Notes: generated by a model not told the origin, from the letters alone. Numbered from the stretch's first letter, positions 35,715 through 45,131 are shown. The stretch: DNA of 64,000 bases from Desulfovibrio porci (GCF_009696265.1 NZ_VUMH01000012.1:43457-107456); one strand, 5' to 3'. Numbers and translations: made by a program.

Positions 35715-35755
35715 GGCAGGCTCTCCCGGAGCAGATGATCAAGAGTATAACGAAA

Positions 35756-35788
35756 GGCGCGGGAATCAAATGATTCCCGCGCCTTCTT
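35756..35788 (+). terminator. Terminator of the EamA permease gene
   Basis: Perfect 13-bp arms GGCGCGGGAATCA and TGATTCCCGCGCC with a 2-nt centre, followed by TTCTTC. Confidence 0.85.
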
Positions 35789-35860
35789 CAGAGCATTGTA
35801 TAAAATGCCCGGTTACGACGGGCAAAGCCCGCCTGCTCGCATTTCGCGGCAAGGATTTGC

Positions 35861-35895
35861 AGAGCGGTTCACGCATTTCATGCGTGAACCGCTCT
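35861..35895. repeat. Perfect 16-bp inverted repeat between convergent genes
   Basis: AGAGCGGTTCACGCAT and its exact complement around TTC. It lies between the EamA permease terminator and the DUF2333 stop, and may act as terminator for the minus-strand gene, although it lacks a T run. Confidence 0.6.
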
Positions 35896-35922
35896 ATTGC
35901 ATCTGACGGAGGAGGTCGGCCG

Positions 35923-36843
35923 TCAGATGCGGATGCTGTCGCGCACGTCTTCCAGACGGGCCTTGGCGAAAAGCAGATAGGAGAGGATCAGCTCCCCGGA
36001 ATTGAAGGACGAGGTGATGTACAGCGGATCATAGGTGCAGATGCGGTTCAGGCTGTCCATGGCGGCGGCCATGTTCCCCTCGTTGTTCTTGGCGCTGATC
36101 TCGGGATAGAGGACATAGAGCGTGCTGATGAAGTCCCGCAGAACCAGCGCGATGCCCTGCACCTCGTAGATGCGGTTGTCCAGCTCATAGAAGGGCATGG
36201 CCTGGGCCTTTTCCAGCAGGCCGATGGCGTAGCCCAGCATATTCTCGCCGGTCACGGTGACAAAGGAGGCGTACAAATCGTCGGTGCGGCAGTTGTAGAC
36301 GCCCGTGCCCTTGTCCAGGGATTCCTTGTACTGGTCCAGCAGGCGCAGGCCCTTTTTGTAGGAGCCTTCAGCCGAGGGGAACATAAAACTGCGCGGGTCC
36401 ATGGCAAAGCTGTTAATGCGCGCCTTGTACAGGAACTCGCTCTCGCGGTCGCTGGACCCCAGTTTGGCGATCTGGCTGGAATACAGATCCAGCAGGAACT
36501 TGGTGGCGTGGTAAACGCCGTACTGGCGGTAGGCCCGGTTGTCCAGCACGAAGCGGTTGAAGATGATGTCGTTGAAGCTCCAGCCGAAGGTGGAGTTCAG
36601 CTCGTAGCGCATCTGATGGGTGATGGCGTCCAGCAGGATTTTGCCTTTTTCATTGTCGGACAGCTGGGCGGCGTCGGCGGGCACGGCCACCGGCTCCGGG
36701 AAGGTGGTGGCGTCCACCGCGGAATACACGCGCTGCAGGCCCCAGGCCAGAACCAGAATGCCCAGCAGCAGGCAGACCTGCACGGCCAGGGTTTTCAGCA
36801 CGACGCGCAATTTCAGGATAGTGGGCAATTCAGGCAGCTTCAT
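35923..36843 (-). CDS. DUF2333 family protein
   Basis: A 306-residue protein with one N-terminal membrane helix (about residues 20-40, LAVQVCLLLGILVLAWGLQRVY) and a large periplasmic domain. The family block YELNSTFGWSFNDIIFNRFVLDN (about 85-107) is recognisable. The family is widespread in Proteobacteria with no known function. ATG 36843 follows GCGAGGA; the longer frame to 37038 is not supported. It is divergent from the islA locus. Confidence 0.78.
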   Translation of the reverse strand: MKLPELPTILKLRVVLKTLAVQVCLLLGILVLAWGLQRVYSAVDATTFPEPVAVPADAAQLSDNEKGKILLDAITHQMRYELNSTFGWSFNDIIFNRFVLDNRAYRQYGVYHATKFLLDLYSSQIAKLGSSDRESEFLYKARINSFAMDPRSFMFPSAEGSYKKGLRLLDQYKESLDKGTGVYNCRTDDLYASFVTVTGENMLGYAIGLLEKAQAMPFYELDNRIYEVQGIALVLRDFISTLYVLYPEISAKNNEGNMAAAMDSLNRICTYDPLYITSSFNSGELILSYLLFAKARLEDVRDSIRI

Positions 36844-37018
36844 GAAAAATCCTCGCTTGAAAGACAGGGATAGACGCCGCTCCGGCTGAACGGCATCGCC
36901 ATAGTATATAGGGCCTTTCGGCCCGAACGGAAGGGGGGGAGATGAAAAAACCTGTATCCGGCTTACGTTTTTCAGGGCCGCCGCCCAAGGTGTTCTTGTG
37001 AAAAAGTGCCTTTTTGCA

Positions 37019-37097
37019 TTGTTGCAAAAAAACAACATATTAACTTTATCTATTCATTTCAGCAAGATATATTATTTTTATTGTTTTTTTGCAACAA
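37019..37097. promoter_or_regulatory. Paired activator sites (UAS) upstream of islA
   Basis: Two exact inverted copies of TTGTTGCAAAAAAACAA (37019-37035, and its complement 37081-37097), 45 bp apart. Related sites occur upstream of dctP at 41779-41847. They lie 76 to 154 bp upstream of the -24 element, the usual position for sigma-54 activator sites. The linked activator at 46062 is the obvious candidate to bind them. Confidence 0.7.
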
Positions 37098-37153
37098 ACC
37101 GTCGTGGAAGCCACATCCGTCATGCCCCTGCTTTTACAGCATTTTTCTTTTAA

Positions 37154-37166
37154 TATCAGCATATTG
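37154..37166 (+). promoter_or_regulatory. IHF-type site between UAS and islA promoter
   Basis: TATCAGCATATTG fits WATCARNNNNTTR at every position and lies between the UAS pair and the -24 element. Confidence 0.6.
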
Positions 37167-37172
37167 CCTGAA

Positions 37173-37188
37173 TGGCACGCAAGATGCT
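37173..37188 (+). promoter_or_regulatory. Sigma-54 promoter of islA
   Basis: TGGCACGCAAGATGCT: the -24 element TGGCACG is perfect and the -12 element ATGCT differs from TTGCT by one base; GG and GC are 12 bp apart as required. It lies 70 bp upstream of the ATG. Confidence 0.8.
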
Positions 37189-37257
37189 TTCCCATCGGCA
37201 TTTGGGACGGAACAAATCCCAACGTCCGAGAGCATAAAACCCATTCAGGAGTTTGTC

Positions 37258-39732
37258 ATGAGCCAGTGCAGTTGCTGCATGTCCCCCCAGGAAGACCGCG
37301 TCATCAACAAAAACATCAACCGCCAGGGGCGGGAGCGCGTCTACAAGATCCTGGAGCGCAACCAGTTCAGCCTTCCCCATGTGGATGTGGAACGCGCCAA
37401 ATACTTCACCGAATCCATGCGCGAAACCGAGGGTGAGCTGCTGACCCTGCGCTGGGCCAAGGCGCTCAAAAACGTGGCTGAAAAAATTACGGTCTGGATC
37501 ACGCCGGACCAGCTTCTGGCGGGCCGCGTGGGCAAGCTGGGACGCTACGGCATCCTTTACCCCGAAATCGACGGCGACTTTTACCGCGAGGTGCTGGCCG
37601 ACCTGGAGCACCGCGACAAGAGCCCCTTCCAGATCTCCCGGGAAGACATCAAGACGGTCATGGAAGACATCGCCCCCTACTGGGAGGGCAAAACCTACCA
37701 TGAGCACCTCAACAAAACCCTGCCCGCCGAAATCCGCGGCGTGACCTACGACGACGAGCGCGGCCTCAAGTCCAAATTCGTGGTCAGCGAAACCTCGTCC
37801 TACCGCTCCGCCCTGCAATGGGTGCCGGACTATGAAAAGGTTCTCAAGCGCGGCTTCATCGACATCCAGAACGAAGCCAAGGCCAAACTGGCCCAACTGG
37901 ATCTGAACAATTCCGTGGACCTCTGGGACAAGAAGCCCTTCTTGGAAGCCATGATCATCGTCTGCGACGCCATCATGATCTGGGCCGGACGCCACGTCCA
38001 ACTGGCCAAGGACCTGGCCGCCAAGGAAAGCGACCCCAAGCGCAAGGCCGAACTGCTTCAGATCGCCGAGATCTGCGAGCGCGTGCCCGCCCATCCGGCC
38101 CGCACCTTCCGCGAGGCCATGCAGTGCCAGTGGTTCGTGCAGATGTTCTCGCGCATCGAACAGAAGGCCAGCGCCATCATTTCCAACGGCCGCATGGACC
38201 AGTACCTCTATCCCTACTATGAAAAGGATATCGAGGAAGGCCGCCTGACCCGCGAAGAGGCCAAGGAACTGCTGGAATGCATGTGGGTGGACATGGCCCA
38301 GTTCATCGACCTGTACATCAATCCCACGGGCGTGGAATTCCAGGAAGGCTACGCCCACTGGGAGGCCGTGACCATCGGCGGCCAGACCCGCGAAGGCGAG
38401 GACGCCACCAACGACCTGACCTATCTTTTCCTGGAATCCAAACGCGAATTCCCGCTCAATTACCCGGATCTGGCCGCGCGCATCCATTCCCGCTCGCCCG
38501 AGCGCTTCCTGTACGAAGTGGCCCTGACCATCAAGGACGGCTCCGGTTTCCCCAAGCTCATCAATGACGAGGAAGTGATCCTCCTGAACACCGTCAAGGG
38601 CTGCCCCATGGACGAGGCCCTGGACTACGCCGTGTCCGGCTGCACCGAAACCCGCATGCCCAACCGGGACACCTACACCTCGGGCTGCGTGTACGTGAAC
38701 TTCGCCACGGCTCTGGAAATGGCGCTTTACAACGGCCGCATGCTGCGCTACGGCGATGAGCTCATCGGCCTGGAAACCGGCGATCCCCTCGGGTTCAAGA
38801 CCTGGGAAGAATTTTACGAAGCCTACAAGGCCCAGCATCTGAACCTGCTGCACAAGGCCTTCCAGCAGCAGCATGTGGTGGACAAGCTGCGCCCGCAGCA
38901 CTTCGCCGCGCCGCTGTCCTCGGTGCTCCACGACCTGTGCATGGAAAACATGCTGGACCTGCACACCGAAAAAATCCCCGGCGGCGTGGACTACTCCTAC
39001 TTTGAATTCCTGGGCTACGGCACGGTGGTGGACTCTCTGGCGGCCATCAAAAAGCTGGTCTTCGAGGAAAAGAAGCTGAGCCTCAAGGAAGTGCTGGATG
39101 CCTGCAAGGCCGACTTCAAGGGCTATGAGCCGGTGCGCGAAATGCTGCGCAACGCCCCCTGCTACGGCAACAACGACCCCTATGTGGACAGCATCGCCAA
39201 GGACGTGGACCGCTTCACCCAGGTGGAGGCCGAAAAGAGCAGCGAGGAACGCGGCATACACGTGGACGTGCGCTATGTGCCCATCACCTCGCACGTGCCC
39301 TTCGGCAAGGTGGTCGCGGCCACGCCTAACGGCCGCCACGCCTGGACGGCCCTCTCCGACGGCTCCTCCGCCTCTCACGGCGCGGACAAGAACGGCCCCA
39401 CGGCCGTGCTGCTCTCCAACTACCATTCCAAGAACTACGGCATGATCAACCGCGCCTCGCGCCTGCTGAACATCAAGCTGTCGCCCAAGTGCGTGGCTGG
39501 CGAGGAAGGCACGGAAAAAATCGTCAACCTGATCCGCACCTGGTGCGATCTCAAGCTCTGGCATCTGCAGTTCAACATCGTGAACAAGCAGACCCTGCTC
39601 AACGCCCAGAAAGATCCGGACAACTACCGCAGCCTGCTGGTGCGCATCGCCGGTTACAGCGCCTACTTCTGCGATCTGTCCCGCGACCTCCAGAACGATA
39701 TTATCGACCGCACGGAACATTCCGGATTCTAG
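37258..39732 (+). CDS. islA: Isethionate sulfite-lyase-like glycyl radical enzyme
   Basis: An 824-residue glycyl radical enzyme. Thiyl Cys462 lies in SGCTE with Glu464; the radical Gly799 lies in RIAGYSAYF near the C-terminus. Arg183, Gln187, Trp368 and Arg672 are also present, each six positions lower than the substrate-binding residues I recall for isethionate sulfite-lyase, as are Cys462, Glu464 and Gly799. This supports C-S cleavage of isethionate to acetaldehyde and sulfite, which a sulfite reducer respires. ATG 37258 is preceded by AGGAG; the frame extends upstream without similarity. The neighbours are an activase and a TRAP transporter. Other sulfonate lyases of this family are an alternative. 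Confidence 0.82.
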   Translation: MSQCSCCMSPQEDRVINKNINRQGRERVYKILERNQFSLPHVDVERAKYFTESMRETEGELLTLRWAKALKNVAEKITVWITPDQLLAGRVGKLGRYGILYPEIDGDFYREVLADLEHRDKSPFQISREDIKTVMEDIAPYWEGKTYHEHLNKTLPAEIRGVTYDDERGLKSKFVVSETSSYRSALQWVPDYEKVLKRGFIDIQNEAKAKLAQLDLNNSVDLWDKKPFLEAMIIVCDAIMIWAGRHVQLAKDLAAKESDPKRKAELLQIAEICERVPAHPARTFREAMQCQWFVQMFSRIEQKASAIISNGRMDQYLYPYYEKDIEEGRLTREEAKELLECMWVDMAQFIDLYINPTGVEFQEGYAHWEAVTIGGQTREGEDATNDLTYLFLESKREFPLNYPDLAARIHSRSPERFLYEVALTIKDGSGFPKLINDEEVILLNTVKGCPMDEALDYAVSGCTETRMPNRDTYTSGCVYVNFATALEMALYNGRMLRYGDELIGLETGDPLGFKTWEEFYEAYKAQHLNLLHKAFQQQHVVDKLRPQHFAAPLSSVLHDLCMENMLDLHTEKIPGGVDYSYFEFLGYGTVVDSLAAIKKLVFEEKKLSLKEVLDACKADFKGYEPVREMLRNAPCYGNNDPYVDSIAKDVDRFTQVEAEKSSEERGIHVDVRYVPITSHVPFGKVVAATPNGRHAWTALSDGSSASHGADKNGPTAVLLSNYHSKNYGMINRASRLLNIKLSPKCVAGEEGTEKIVNLIRTWCDLKLWHLQFNIVNKQTLLNAQKDPDNYRSLLVRIAGYSAYFCDLSRDLQNDIIDRTEHSGF

Positions 39733-39773
39733 GACGGTTCAGACAAAGGGAATCCGTTCTGAACGCGACCCAA

Positions 39774-39830
39774 GGGCTGTTTCCAAATTGACGAAGCCGC
39801 AAAGCGAAAGGGCCAGGTTGGAAACAGCCC
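39774..39830. repeat. Inverted repeat in the islA-islB gap
   Basis: GGGCTGTTTCCAA (39774-39786) and TTGGAAACAGCCC (39818-39830). The same 13-mer occurs at 47470-47482 after the activator gene, so it may belong to a repetitive family. Confidence 0.5.
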
Positions 39831-39856
39831 CTGGCGAAACGACCGAAATCAACCAC

Positions 39857-39893
39857 GGGGGGGAGGGGGAAAGCCCCCCTCCCCTTCTTTTTT
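39857..39893 (+). terminator. Terminator-like hairpin between islA and islB
   Basis: GGGGAGGGGG pairs with CCCCCTCCCC over a short loop and is followed by TTCTTTTTT. It lies 41 nt before the islB start, so it should cut islB transcription to a fraction of islA. Confidence 0.75.
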
Positions 39894-39933
39894 CCGCCAT
39901 GGGCGCACGCCCGGCGACTCAAAGGATTTTTCC

Positions 39934-40833
39934 ATGACGGACGCGCAAGTAAGCGGCATTGTCTTCAATGTACAGAAATTCAGCGTGCATGACGGCAAGG
40001 GCATCCGCACCCTGGTCTTTCTCAAGGGCTGTCCCCTGCGCTGCCGCTGGTGCAGCAATCCCGAATCCCAGAGCCTCAAGCCCGAACACGCCTTCAATCC
40101 CACGCGCTGCCTCACGGCCGGGGTCTGCGGCCGCTGCCTCGCGGCCTGCCCCACGGGCGCGCTCAGTTTGACGGCGGACGGCCTGATCCGCCATGACCGC
40201 AACAAGTGCGAGGAATGTTTCGCCTGCGTGCGGGCCTGCCCCTCGGGCGCGCAGAGCGTCTACGGCGAAAGCATGAGCGTGGGTCAGGCGCTGGATAAAG
40301 TGGAAGAGGACGGCGTCTTCTACCACCGCTTTGGCGGCGGCATGACCCTTTCCGGCGGCGAAGCCCTCATGCAGCATGAATTTGCCGTCGCCCTGCTGCG
40401 CGAAGCCCGCCGCCGCCGCATCGACACCACCATCGAGACCTGCGGCTGCTACCCCTACGAGCGCCTGCGCGACGCCTGCCCGCATCTGAACAGGCTGATC
40501 TTCGACATCAAATGCCTGGACCCGCGCAAGCACAAGGCGCAGACCGGCGTGGACAACGCCCTGATCCTGGAAAATTTCCGCCGGGTCTGCGAGGATTTTC
40601 CCGATCTGCCCATCCGGGTGCGCACGCCCGTGATTCCCGGCTTCAACGACAGCGAGGACGACATCCGCGCCATCCGCCGGATGGTGCCCCGCCGCCCCAA
40701 CATCGACTATGAACTGCTGGCCTACCACCGCATGGGCCAACCCAAGTACGGCTATCTCGGCCGCCGCTACGAACTGGAGGGCGCGACTCTGGACGAGGCG
40801 CTCATGAAAAATCTGAACGAAATCGCCCGGTAG
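39934..40833 (+). CDS. islB: Glycyl radical enzyme activase
   Basis: A 299-residue radical SAM enzyme that installs the glycyl radical on the preceding lyase. The SAM cluster motif CPLRCRWC is near residues 33-40. An inserted ferredoxin-like domain with two 4Fe-4S sites follows (CLTAGVCGRCLAACP and CEECFACVRACP, about residues 59-105), as in the activases of glycerol dehydratase and sulfonate lyases but not of pyruvate formate-lyase. The block FGGGMTLSGGEALMQ is the activase signature. It is about 200 nt downstream of islA, behind a terminator-like hairpin. Confidence 0.92.
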   Translation: MTDAQVSGIVFNVQKFSVHDGKGIRTLVFLKGCPLRCRWCSNPESQSLKPEHAFNPTRCLTAGVCGRCLAACPTGALSLTADGLIRHDRNKCEECFACVRACPSGAQSVYGESMSVGQALDKVEEDGVFYHRFGGGMTLSGGEALMQHEFAVALLREARRRRIDTTIETCGCYPYERLRDACPHLNRLIFDIKCLDPRKHKAQTGVDNALILENFRRVCEDFPDLPIRVRTPVIPGFNDSEDDIRAIRRMVPRRPNIDYELLAYHRMGQPKYGYLGRRYELEGATLDEALMKNLNEIAR

Positions 40834-40859
40834 GGCGGTGTTCCATTATGGAGATCGCA

Positions 40860-41750
40860 ATGAGCATGAACATCGGATTCTGGGGCGTCGGCCTCATGGG
40901 CGCGCCGCTGGCGCGCCGCCTTATCAAGGCCGGTTACAACGTGCTGGCCTACAGTCGCAATTTGGCCAAAGCGCGGGAAGTTGCGGACGCGGGCAGGACG
41001 GGTTCAGCCACGGACCGCGTGGAAGATCTGGCGGCCTGTGACGTGCTGTTCACCTGCCTGGCCCTGCCGGAGCATGTCCGGCGGGCCGTCTCCGGCCCGA
41101 CGGGTCTGTACGGCCGGATGAACCGCGGCGCGGTCCATGTGGAATGCAGCACCATTGACCCCGCGCTGGCCGAAAGCCTGGCGGAAGAAGCGGCGCGGCG
41201 CGGCATCGCCTATGTCCAGGCCACGCTGGGCAAAACGCCGCTTGCGGCCGCCGGGGGCGAAGCCCCCATTTTCACCGGCGGCGACGCCGCGGCCCGCAAG
41301 CGGGTCTGGCCCCTTCTTGAGGTCATGGGCAAACCCGAGGACGTCTCCAGCATCAACGCCGCCTGCGCCATAAAACTTATCAGCAATCTGGTGGGAATGG
41401 CCAATCTGGCCGTCCTGGCCGAAGGCATGCGCCTGGGGCAGCGCGCCGGCATCGCGCCGGAACTCCTCCTGCGTCTCCTGGCGGATACCGGGGCGCGCGG
41501 GTTTCAGATGGAGACGCGCGGTCCCTGGATCGCCAACAAGGATTTCGCGCCGCGCTTCGCGCTCAGCCTCGCCCACAAGGACATGCGGCTGGGCTGCGAG
41601 ATGGCCCGCCATCAACGGGTTTCCACCCCGGTTCTGGAGGCGGCCCGAGCCGTCTTCGCGGCCGCCGAGGCGCAAGGACTGGGCAAGCTGGATTGCGCCG
41701 CCGTAAGCGAAGTTTCGCCGCAAACGGAAGAGGCCTCCGCCCGCTCATAA
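40860..41750 (+). CDS. Beta-hydroxyacid dehydrogenase family oxidoreductase
   Basis: A 296-residue NAD(P)-dependent enzyme of the 3-hydroxyisobutyrate/tartronate-semialdehyde reductase family. Rossmann motif GFWGVGLMGAPLARRL at residues 6-21; the catalytic lysine lies in CAIKLISNLVGMANL; LAHKDMRLG follows. The substrate loop is ATLGKTPLAAAGG rather than the VSGG of common members; a similar GRTS-type change occurs in 3-sulfolactaldehyde reductase. Reduction of sulfoacetaldehyde to isethionate, or a similar sulfonate aldehyde, is therefore a reasonable guess. Start at ATG 40860 has GGAGA upstream; an in-frame ATG at 40848 is less likely. It follows islB by 26 nt. Confidence 0.8.
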   Translation: MSMNIGFWGVGLMGAPLARRLIKAGYNVLAYSRNLAKAREVADAGRTGSATDRVEDLAACDVLFTCLALPEHVRRAVSGPTGLYGRMNRGAVHVECSTIDPALAESLAEEAARRGIAYVQATLGKTPLAAAGGEAPIFTGGDAAARKRVWPLLEVMGKPEDVSSINAACAIKLISNLVGMANLAVLAEGMRLGQRAGIAPELLLRLLADTGARGFQMETRGPWIANKDFAPRFALSLAHKDMRLGCEMARHQRVSTPVLEAARAVFAAAEAQGLGKLDCAAVSEVSPQTEEASARS

Positions 41751-41778
41751 CGCATTTGCCGAAAATCGGCCCCCTTTA

Positions 41779-41847
41779 CGACGCGGTTTGTGTAAAAAAA
41801 CAACAAAACCATCTCAGGCGTGTTGCTTTTTTGCACAAACCGCGTCG
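41779..41847. promoter_or_regulatory. Paired activator sites (UAS) upstream of dctP
   Basis: Two 27-bp arms (41779-41805 and 41821-41847) that are inverted copies with 2 mismatches. Each contains a variant of the islA UAS: TTGTGTAAAAAAACAACA, and on the other strand TTGTGCAAAAAAGCAACA. The stem could also end islB-dehydrogenase transcripts. Confidence 0.65.
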
Positions 41848-42167
41848 CATATTTCCATAATACGTTAACATTACGTAATAATTTTTAAAAATTTTCAAAC
41901 TATGCGCCCATGCAACACTTGCTAATAATTCGTATTATTGAGAATAAAAGCACAAAATGAAAATTTTATATAACATACTGATATATAACAGAGTTTATGT
42001 AAATTTACGCATCCTCGCACGCGCAAAAAAGAAGCACGCCTCCTCCCGGCCTCAAAAGCATGCTTGTGACATGTCCATATTTTATCATATATAACAACAT
42101 ATTAGAAATTCATCCTTTTTTGGACATCGGCAAAACGTCACTTTAAAATGTTCTTTTTTTCGCAAAG
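41848..42167. other. AT-rich upstream region of dctP
   Basis: No gene. It is extremely AT-rich relative to the flanks (especially 41850-42000 and 42080-42160), consistent with a bendable region between activator sites and promoter. It contains the IHF-type site at 41971-41983. Confidence 0.6.
41971..41983 (-). promoter_or_regulatory. IHF-type site upstream of dctP
   Basis: TAACATACTGATA is the complement of TATCAGTATGTTA, which fits WATCARNNNNTTR at every position. Confidence 0.6.
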
Positions 42168-42183
42168 TGGCCCCGATTTTGCT
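42168..42183 (+). promoter_or_regulatory. Sigma-54 promoter of the dctPQM operon
   Basis: TGGCCCCGATTTTGCT: -24 TGGC and -12 TTGCT are present with GG and GC 12 bp apart. It lies 51 bp upstream of the dctP ATG. Confidence 0.72.
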
Positions 42184-42233
42184 TGTCTGCCCTGTACACG
42201 AACTTCCCCCCATAACCCCAAGGAGTAAAAGCC

Positions 42234-43235
42234 ATGAAACGCATTCTGGCCGCGCTGTGCACCATATCCCTGTTGCTCGGGGCAACGTCCGACGCCGGGG
42301 CTGCGGAATACCCCAAGATGACCATCCGCGCCGCCACCGCCAACCCCGACGGCAGCCTGCATGTGGAAGCCATCAATAAATTCAAGGAAATTGTGGAAAA
42401 GGAATCGGACGGCAAGATCACGGTGCAGACGTTCTACGGCGGCTCCATGGGTGACGAACAGGCCAACGTAAAGCAGTTGCGCACCAATGAGATCCATCTG
42501 GCCGTGGTTTCCTGCGGCAACCTGACGCCGTTCGCCTCCAAGGCCGGGGTGTTCTATCTCCCTTACGGCTTCCCCAAAATCGAGGACGCCCGGAAGGTTT
42601 TCACCAACGAAGCGTTCATGGACAGAATGGCCGACGAAATCGCCAAGCAGAGCCGCGCCCGGCCGCTTTCCTGGCTGATGGGCGGCTACCGGGTGCTCAC
42701 CAACTCCAAAAAACCCGTCACCTGCATGGCTGACCTCAAGGGCCTGAAAATCCGCGTGCCCGCCGTGGAACTGCAATTGGAAGCCTTCCGCGCCTGGGGT
42801 GTGGAACCGCATCCCCTGTCCTGGTCCGAAACCTTCAACGGTCTGCAGCAGGGCGTTGTGGACGGACAGGAAAATCCCCACACCATCAACCGCGACCAGA
42901 AGTTCTGGGAAGTGCAGAAGTACATCACCGACCTGCACTATCTGCTCTGGGTCGGCCCCATGCTGGTTTCCGACCCCTGGTACCGCAAGCTTGATCCCGC
43001 GACCAAGGAACTGGTGACCCGCGCCGCCCGCGAAGCCGCCCAGTATGAGTGGCAATGGGCCGCCGAACAGGATGCCCTGGCCCTGCAGCAATGCCTTGAA
43101 AAAGGCATGGCCATCAACGCCCTGACCGACGAGGACGCCTGGATGAAGGCGGCCCGGGACATGTGGCCCAAAATCTACGACAAGGTCGGCGGCAAGGAAA
43201 ATGTGGACGAACTGCTGAAGATCATGGCGCAGTAG
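42234..43235 (+). CDS. dctP: TRAP transporter substrate-binding protein (DctP family)
   Basis: A 333-residue periplasmic binding protein with a signal peptide cleaved near DAGAAEY (residue 22). DctP blocks are clear: LKGLKIRVP carries the conserved Arg that usually binds the acid group of the ligand, followed by WSETFNGLQQGVVDGQENP. Location between the IslA locus genes and sigma-54 control suggest isethionate or a related sulfonate as ligand; ligand identity is inferred. AAGGAG precedes the ATG. The permease genes follow. Confidence 0.9.
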   Translation: MKRILAALCTISLLLGATSDAGAAEYPKMTIRAATANPDGSLHVEAINKFKEIVEKESDGKITVQTFYGGSMGDEQANVKQLRTNEIHLAVVSCGNLTPFASKAGVFYLPYGFPKIEDARKVFTNEAFMDRMADEIAKQSRARPLSWLMGGYRVLTNSKKPVTCMADLKGLKIRVPAVELQLEAFRAWGVEPHPLSWSETFNGLQQGVVDGQENPHTINRDQKFWEVQKYITDLHYLLWVGPMLVSDPWYRKLDPATKELVTRAAREAAQYEWQWAAEQDALALQQCLEKGMAINALTDEDAWMKAARDMWPKIYDKVGGKENVDELLKIMAQ

Positions 43236-43299
43236 CCGGACGCACGGCCGCGTCGCGCGCATCGTCCGGCGCGGCCATTCTTTCAAGGAGCCGATCACC

Positions 43300-43809
43300 A
43301 TGTCCTTTTTCAAAAAATGCTATGACAATTTTGAGGAATATGTCTGTGCCGGACTTGTCTTTCTGATGATCTTCTGTCTGGTCCTCCAGGTTGTGATGCG
43401 TATTTTCACCGGGTCCTCCTTCGCCTGGACCGAGGAACTGTCCCGCTACAGTTTCCTGTGGGCCGTCTTCGTGGGCGCGGCCCTGGCCGTCAAGCGCGGC
43501 GGGCATGTGCGCATCACAGCCCAGTTCGGCCGGCTGGGCGTCAAGGCGCGCCTGTTTTTCCGCGTTCTGGGCGACGCCGTCTGGATAGCCTTCAATATCT
43601 ATTTCATCACGGTTTGCTGGGAAACGATCCAGGAGGGCCTGGAATATCCGGAAATATCCCCCACCCTGGGCGTGGTCAAAGGCCATGTGGAAATGATCAT
43701 TCCCTTCTGCTTTCTGCTGGTGAGCTGGCGTATTGTGGAACAGTACTGGAAGCACTGGCGCGCGGGCACCCTGGCCGGCCTTGTGAACTATGAGGAGAAC
43801 CCCCAATGA
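43300..43809 (+). CDS. dctQ: TRAP transporter small permease subunit (DctQ family)
   Basis: A 169-residue integral membrane protein with four predicted helices. The conserved FAWTEELSRYSFLWAVFVGAAL block of DctQ proteins (about residues 44-65) is present. It assembles with DctM into the sodium-coupled TRAP membrane complex. AAGGAG lies upstream of the ATG. Its stop overlaps the dctM start (ATGA), a common coupling in these operons. Confidence 0.92.
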   Translation: MSFFKKCYDNFEEYVCAGLVFLMIFCLVLQVVMRIFTGSSFAWTEELSRYSFLWAVFVGAALAVKRGGHVRITAQFGRLGVKARLFFRVLGDAVWIAFNIYFITVCWETIQEGLEYPEISPTLGVVKGHVEMIIPFCFLLVSWRIVEQYWKHWRAGTLAGLVNYEENPQ

Positions 43810-45101
43810 GTCCGCTTGAACTTGCCCTGGTCGCGATGGCCGTCCTTTTTCTGCTGGGCGTCCCCATTTTCATGTCGCTGGCCATCGCGGCGGCGGTCAC
43901 CCTGCTCAGCGGCGACATCCTGCCCATGTCCATCATCCACAATTCCCTGTTCGACGGGCTCAACCTCTTTCCGCTGCTGGCCATCCCCTGTTTTGTGGTG
44001 GCCGGGACGCTGATGGAATACGGCAACATCACCCAGCAGATTGTGGATGTGGTCAAGCAGATGGTGGGGCGCATGCACGGCGGCCTGGGCATCACCACCA
44101 TTCTGGCCTGCACCTTCTTCGCGGCCATCTCCGGCTCCGGTCCGGGCACGGTGGCGGCCGTGGGCACCATCCTCATTCCCGCCATGGTCCGCAACGGTTA
44201 TTCGCGCGAGTACGCCAGCGCGGCGGCCTCCTCGGGCGGCACCATCGGCATTCTCATCCCCCCCAGCAACCCCATGATCATTTACGCCATTCTGGGCAAT
44301 CTGTCGGTGACCGCCATGTTCACGGCCGGTTTTCTGCCCGGCTTTCTGGTGGCCTTCGCCATGATCGCCACAGCCTGGCTGCTGGCCCGCAAAAACAATT
44401 TCCGCGGGGACGAAACCGAAAAATTCGAATTGCGCAGATTCATGCGCAGCTGCCGCAAATGCTTCTTCGCGCTCATGACGCCCTTCATCATTCTCGGCTC
44501 CATCTATTCCGGCTACGCCACGCCGGTGGAAGCCTCGGTGGTGGCCATTCTGTACGCGCTTTTCGTCGGCATCGTCATCAACCGCGCCCTGAAGTGGGAA
44601 CATATCAACAAGGCCCTGCTGGAAGGCGCCATGGTCTGCGGCGGCGTTCTGCTCATCGTGGGCGCGTCCACCCTGTTCGGCAAAATTCTCACTTTCGAGG
44701 AGGCCCCGCAAAAACTCACCGGTCTGGTCATGGGCATTTCAAAGGATCCCTACGTGGTCCTGCTGATGATCATCGCCGTGCTGTATGTGCTGGGCATGTT
44801 CATGGAAACCCTGTCCACCATCATCATTCTGGTGCCCGTCCTGCTGCCCATGATTCTGGAACTGGGCATCAATCCCATCCACTTCGGCATCATCCTGGTG
44901 GTGACCAACAACGTGGCCATGCTGACGCCGCCGCTGGGGGTCAATCTTTTTGTGGCCTCACGCATAGGCGGCATCTCGGTGGAGCGCCTGTCCCTCGCCG
45001 TCTTGCCCTACCTTCTGGCCCTGACGGTGAGCATTCTGATCCTGACCTTTGTGCCGTCCATCAGTACCTTCCTGCCCGATGCGCTGGGCTACGGGAAGTA
45101 G
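43806..45101 (+). CDS. dctM: TRAP transporter large permease subunit (DctM family)
   Basis: A 431-residue protein with about 12 membrane helices that forms the transport pathway. Family blocks include FAAISGSGPGTVAAVG (about residues 100-115), GGTIGILIPPSNPMIIYA, and LTPPLGVNLFVASRIGG near residues 378-394. Normal length. It is cotranscribed with dctP and dctQ and with the amidohydrolase gene that follows 30 nt later. Confidence 0.95.
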   Translation: MSPLELALVAMAVLFLLGVPIFMSLAIAAAVTLLSGDILPMSIIHNSLFDGLNLFPLLAIPCFVVAGTLMEYGNITQQIVDVVKQMVGRMHGGLGITTILACTFFAAISGSGPGTVAAVGTILIPAMVRNGYSREYASAAASSGGTIGILIPPSNPMIIYAILGNLSVTAMFTAGFLPGFLVAFAMIATAWLLARKNNFRGDETEKFELRRFMRSCRKCFFALMTPFIILGSIYSGYATPVEASVVAILYALFVGIVINRALKWEHINKALLEGAMVCGGVLLIVGASTLFGKILTFEEAPQKLTGLVMGISKDPYVVLLMIIAVLYVLGMFMETLSTIIILVPVLLPMILELGINPIHFGIILVVTNNVAMLTPPLGVNLFVASRIGGISVERLSLAVLPYLLALTVSILILTFVPSISTFLPDALGYGK

Positions 45102-45131
45102 CGGCGACATTCAACAACATAAGGAATTTCC

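Noticed and set aside
37156..39720. An 854-codon frame antisense to islA
   Set aside because: Same reason: a His/Val/Gly-rich mirror of islA codons with no family pattern.
37258..39732. Choline trimethylamine-lyase, glycerol dehydratase or pyruvate formate-lyase identity for the glycyl radical enzyme
   Set aside because: No microcompartment genes are present, the loop is GCTE rather than the GCVE I associate with CutC and glycerol dehydratase, the single thiyl Cys does not fit the Cys-Cys of PFL, and the residue set fits the sulfonate lyase better.
41779..41847. Interpretation as a simple terminator
   Set aside because: The stem contains A/T tracts rather than a GC stem plus T tail, and both arms carry the same site found upstream of islA; an activator site pair explains it better, although a dual role is possible.
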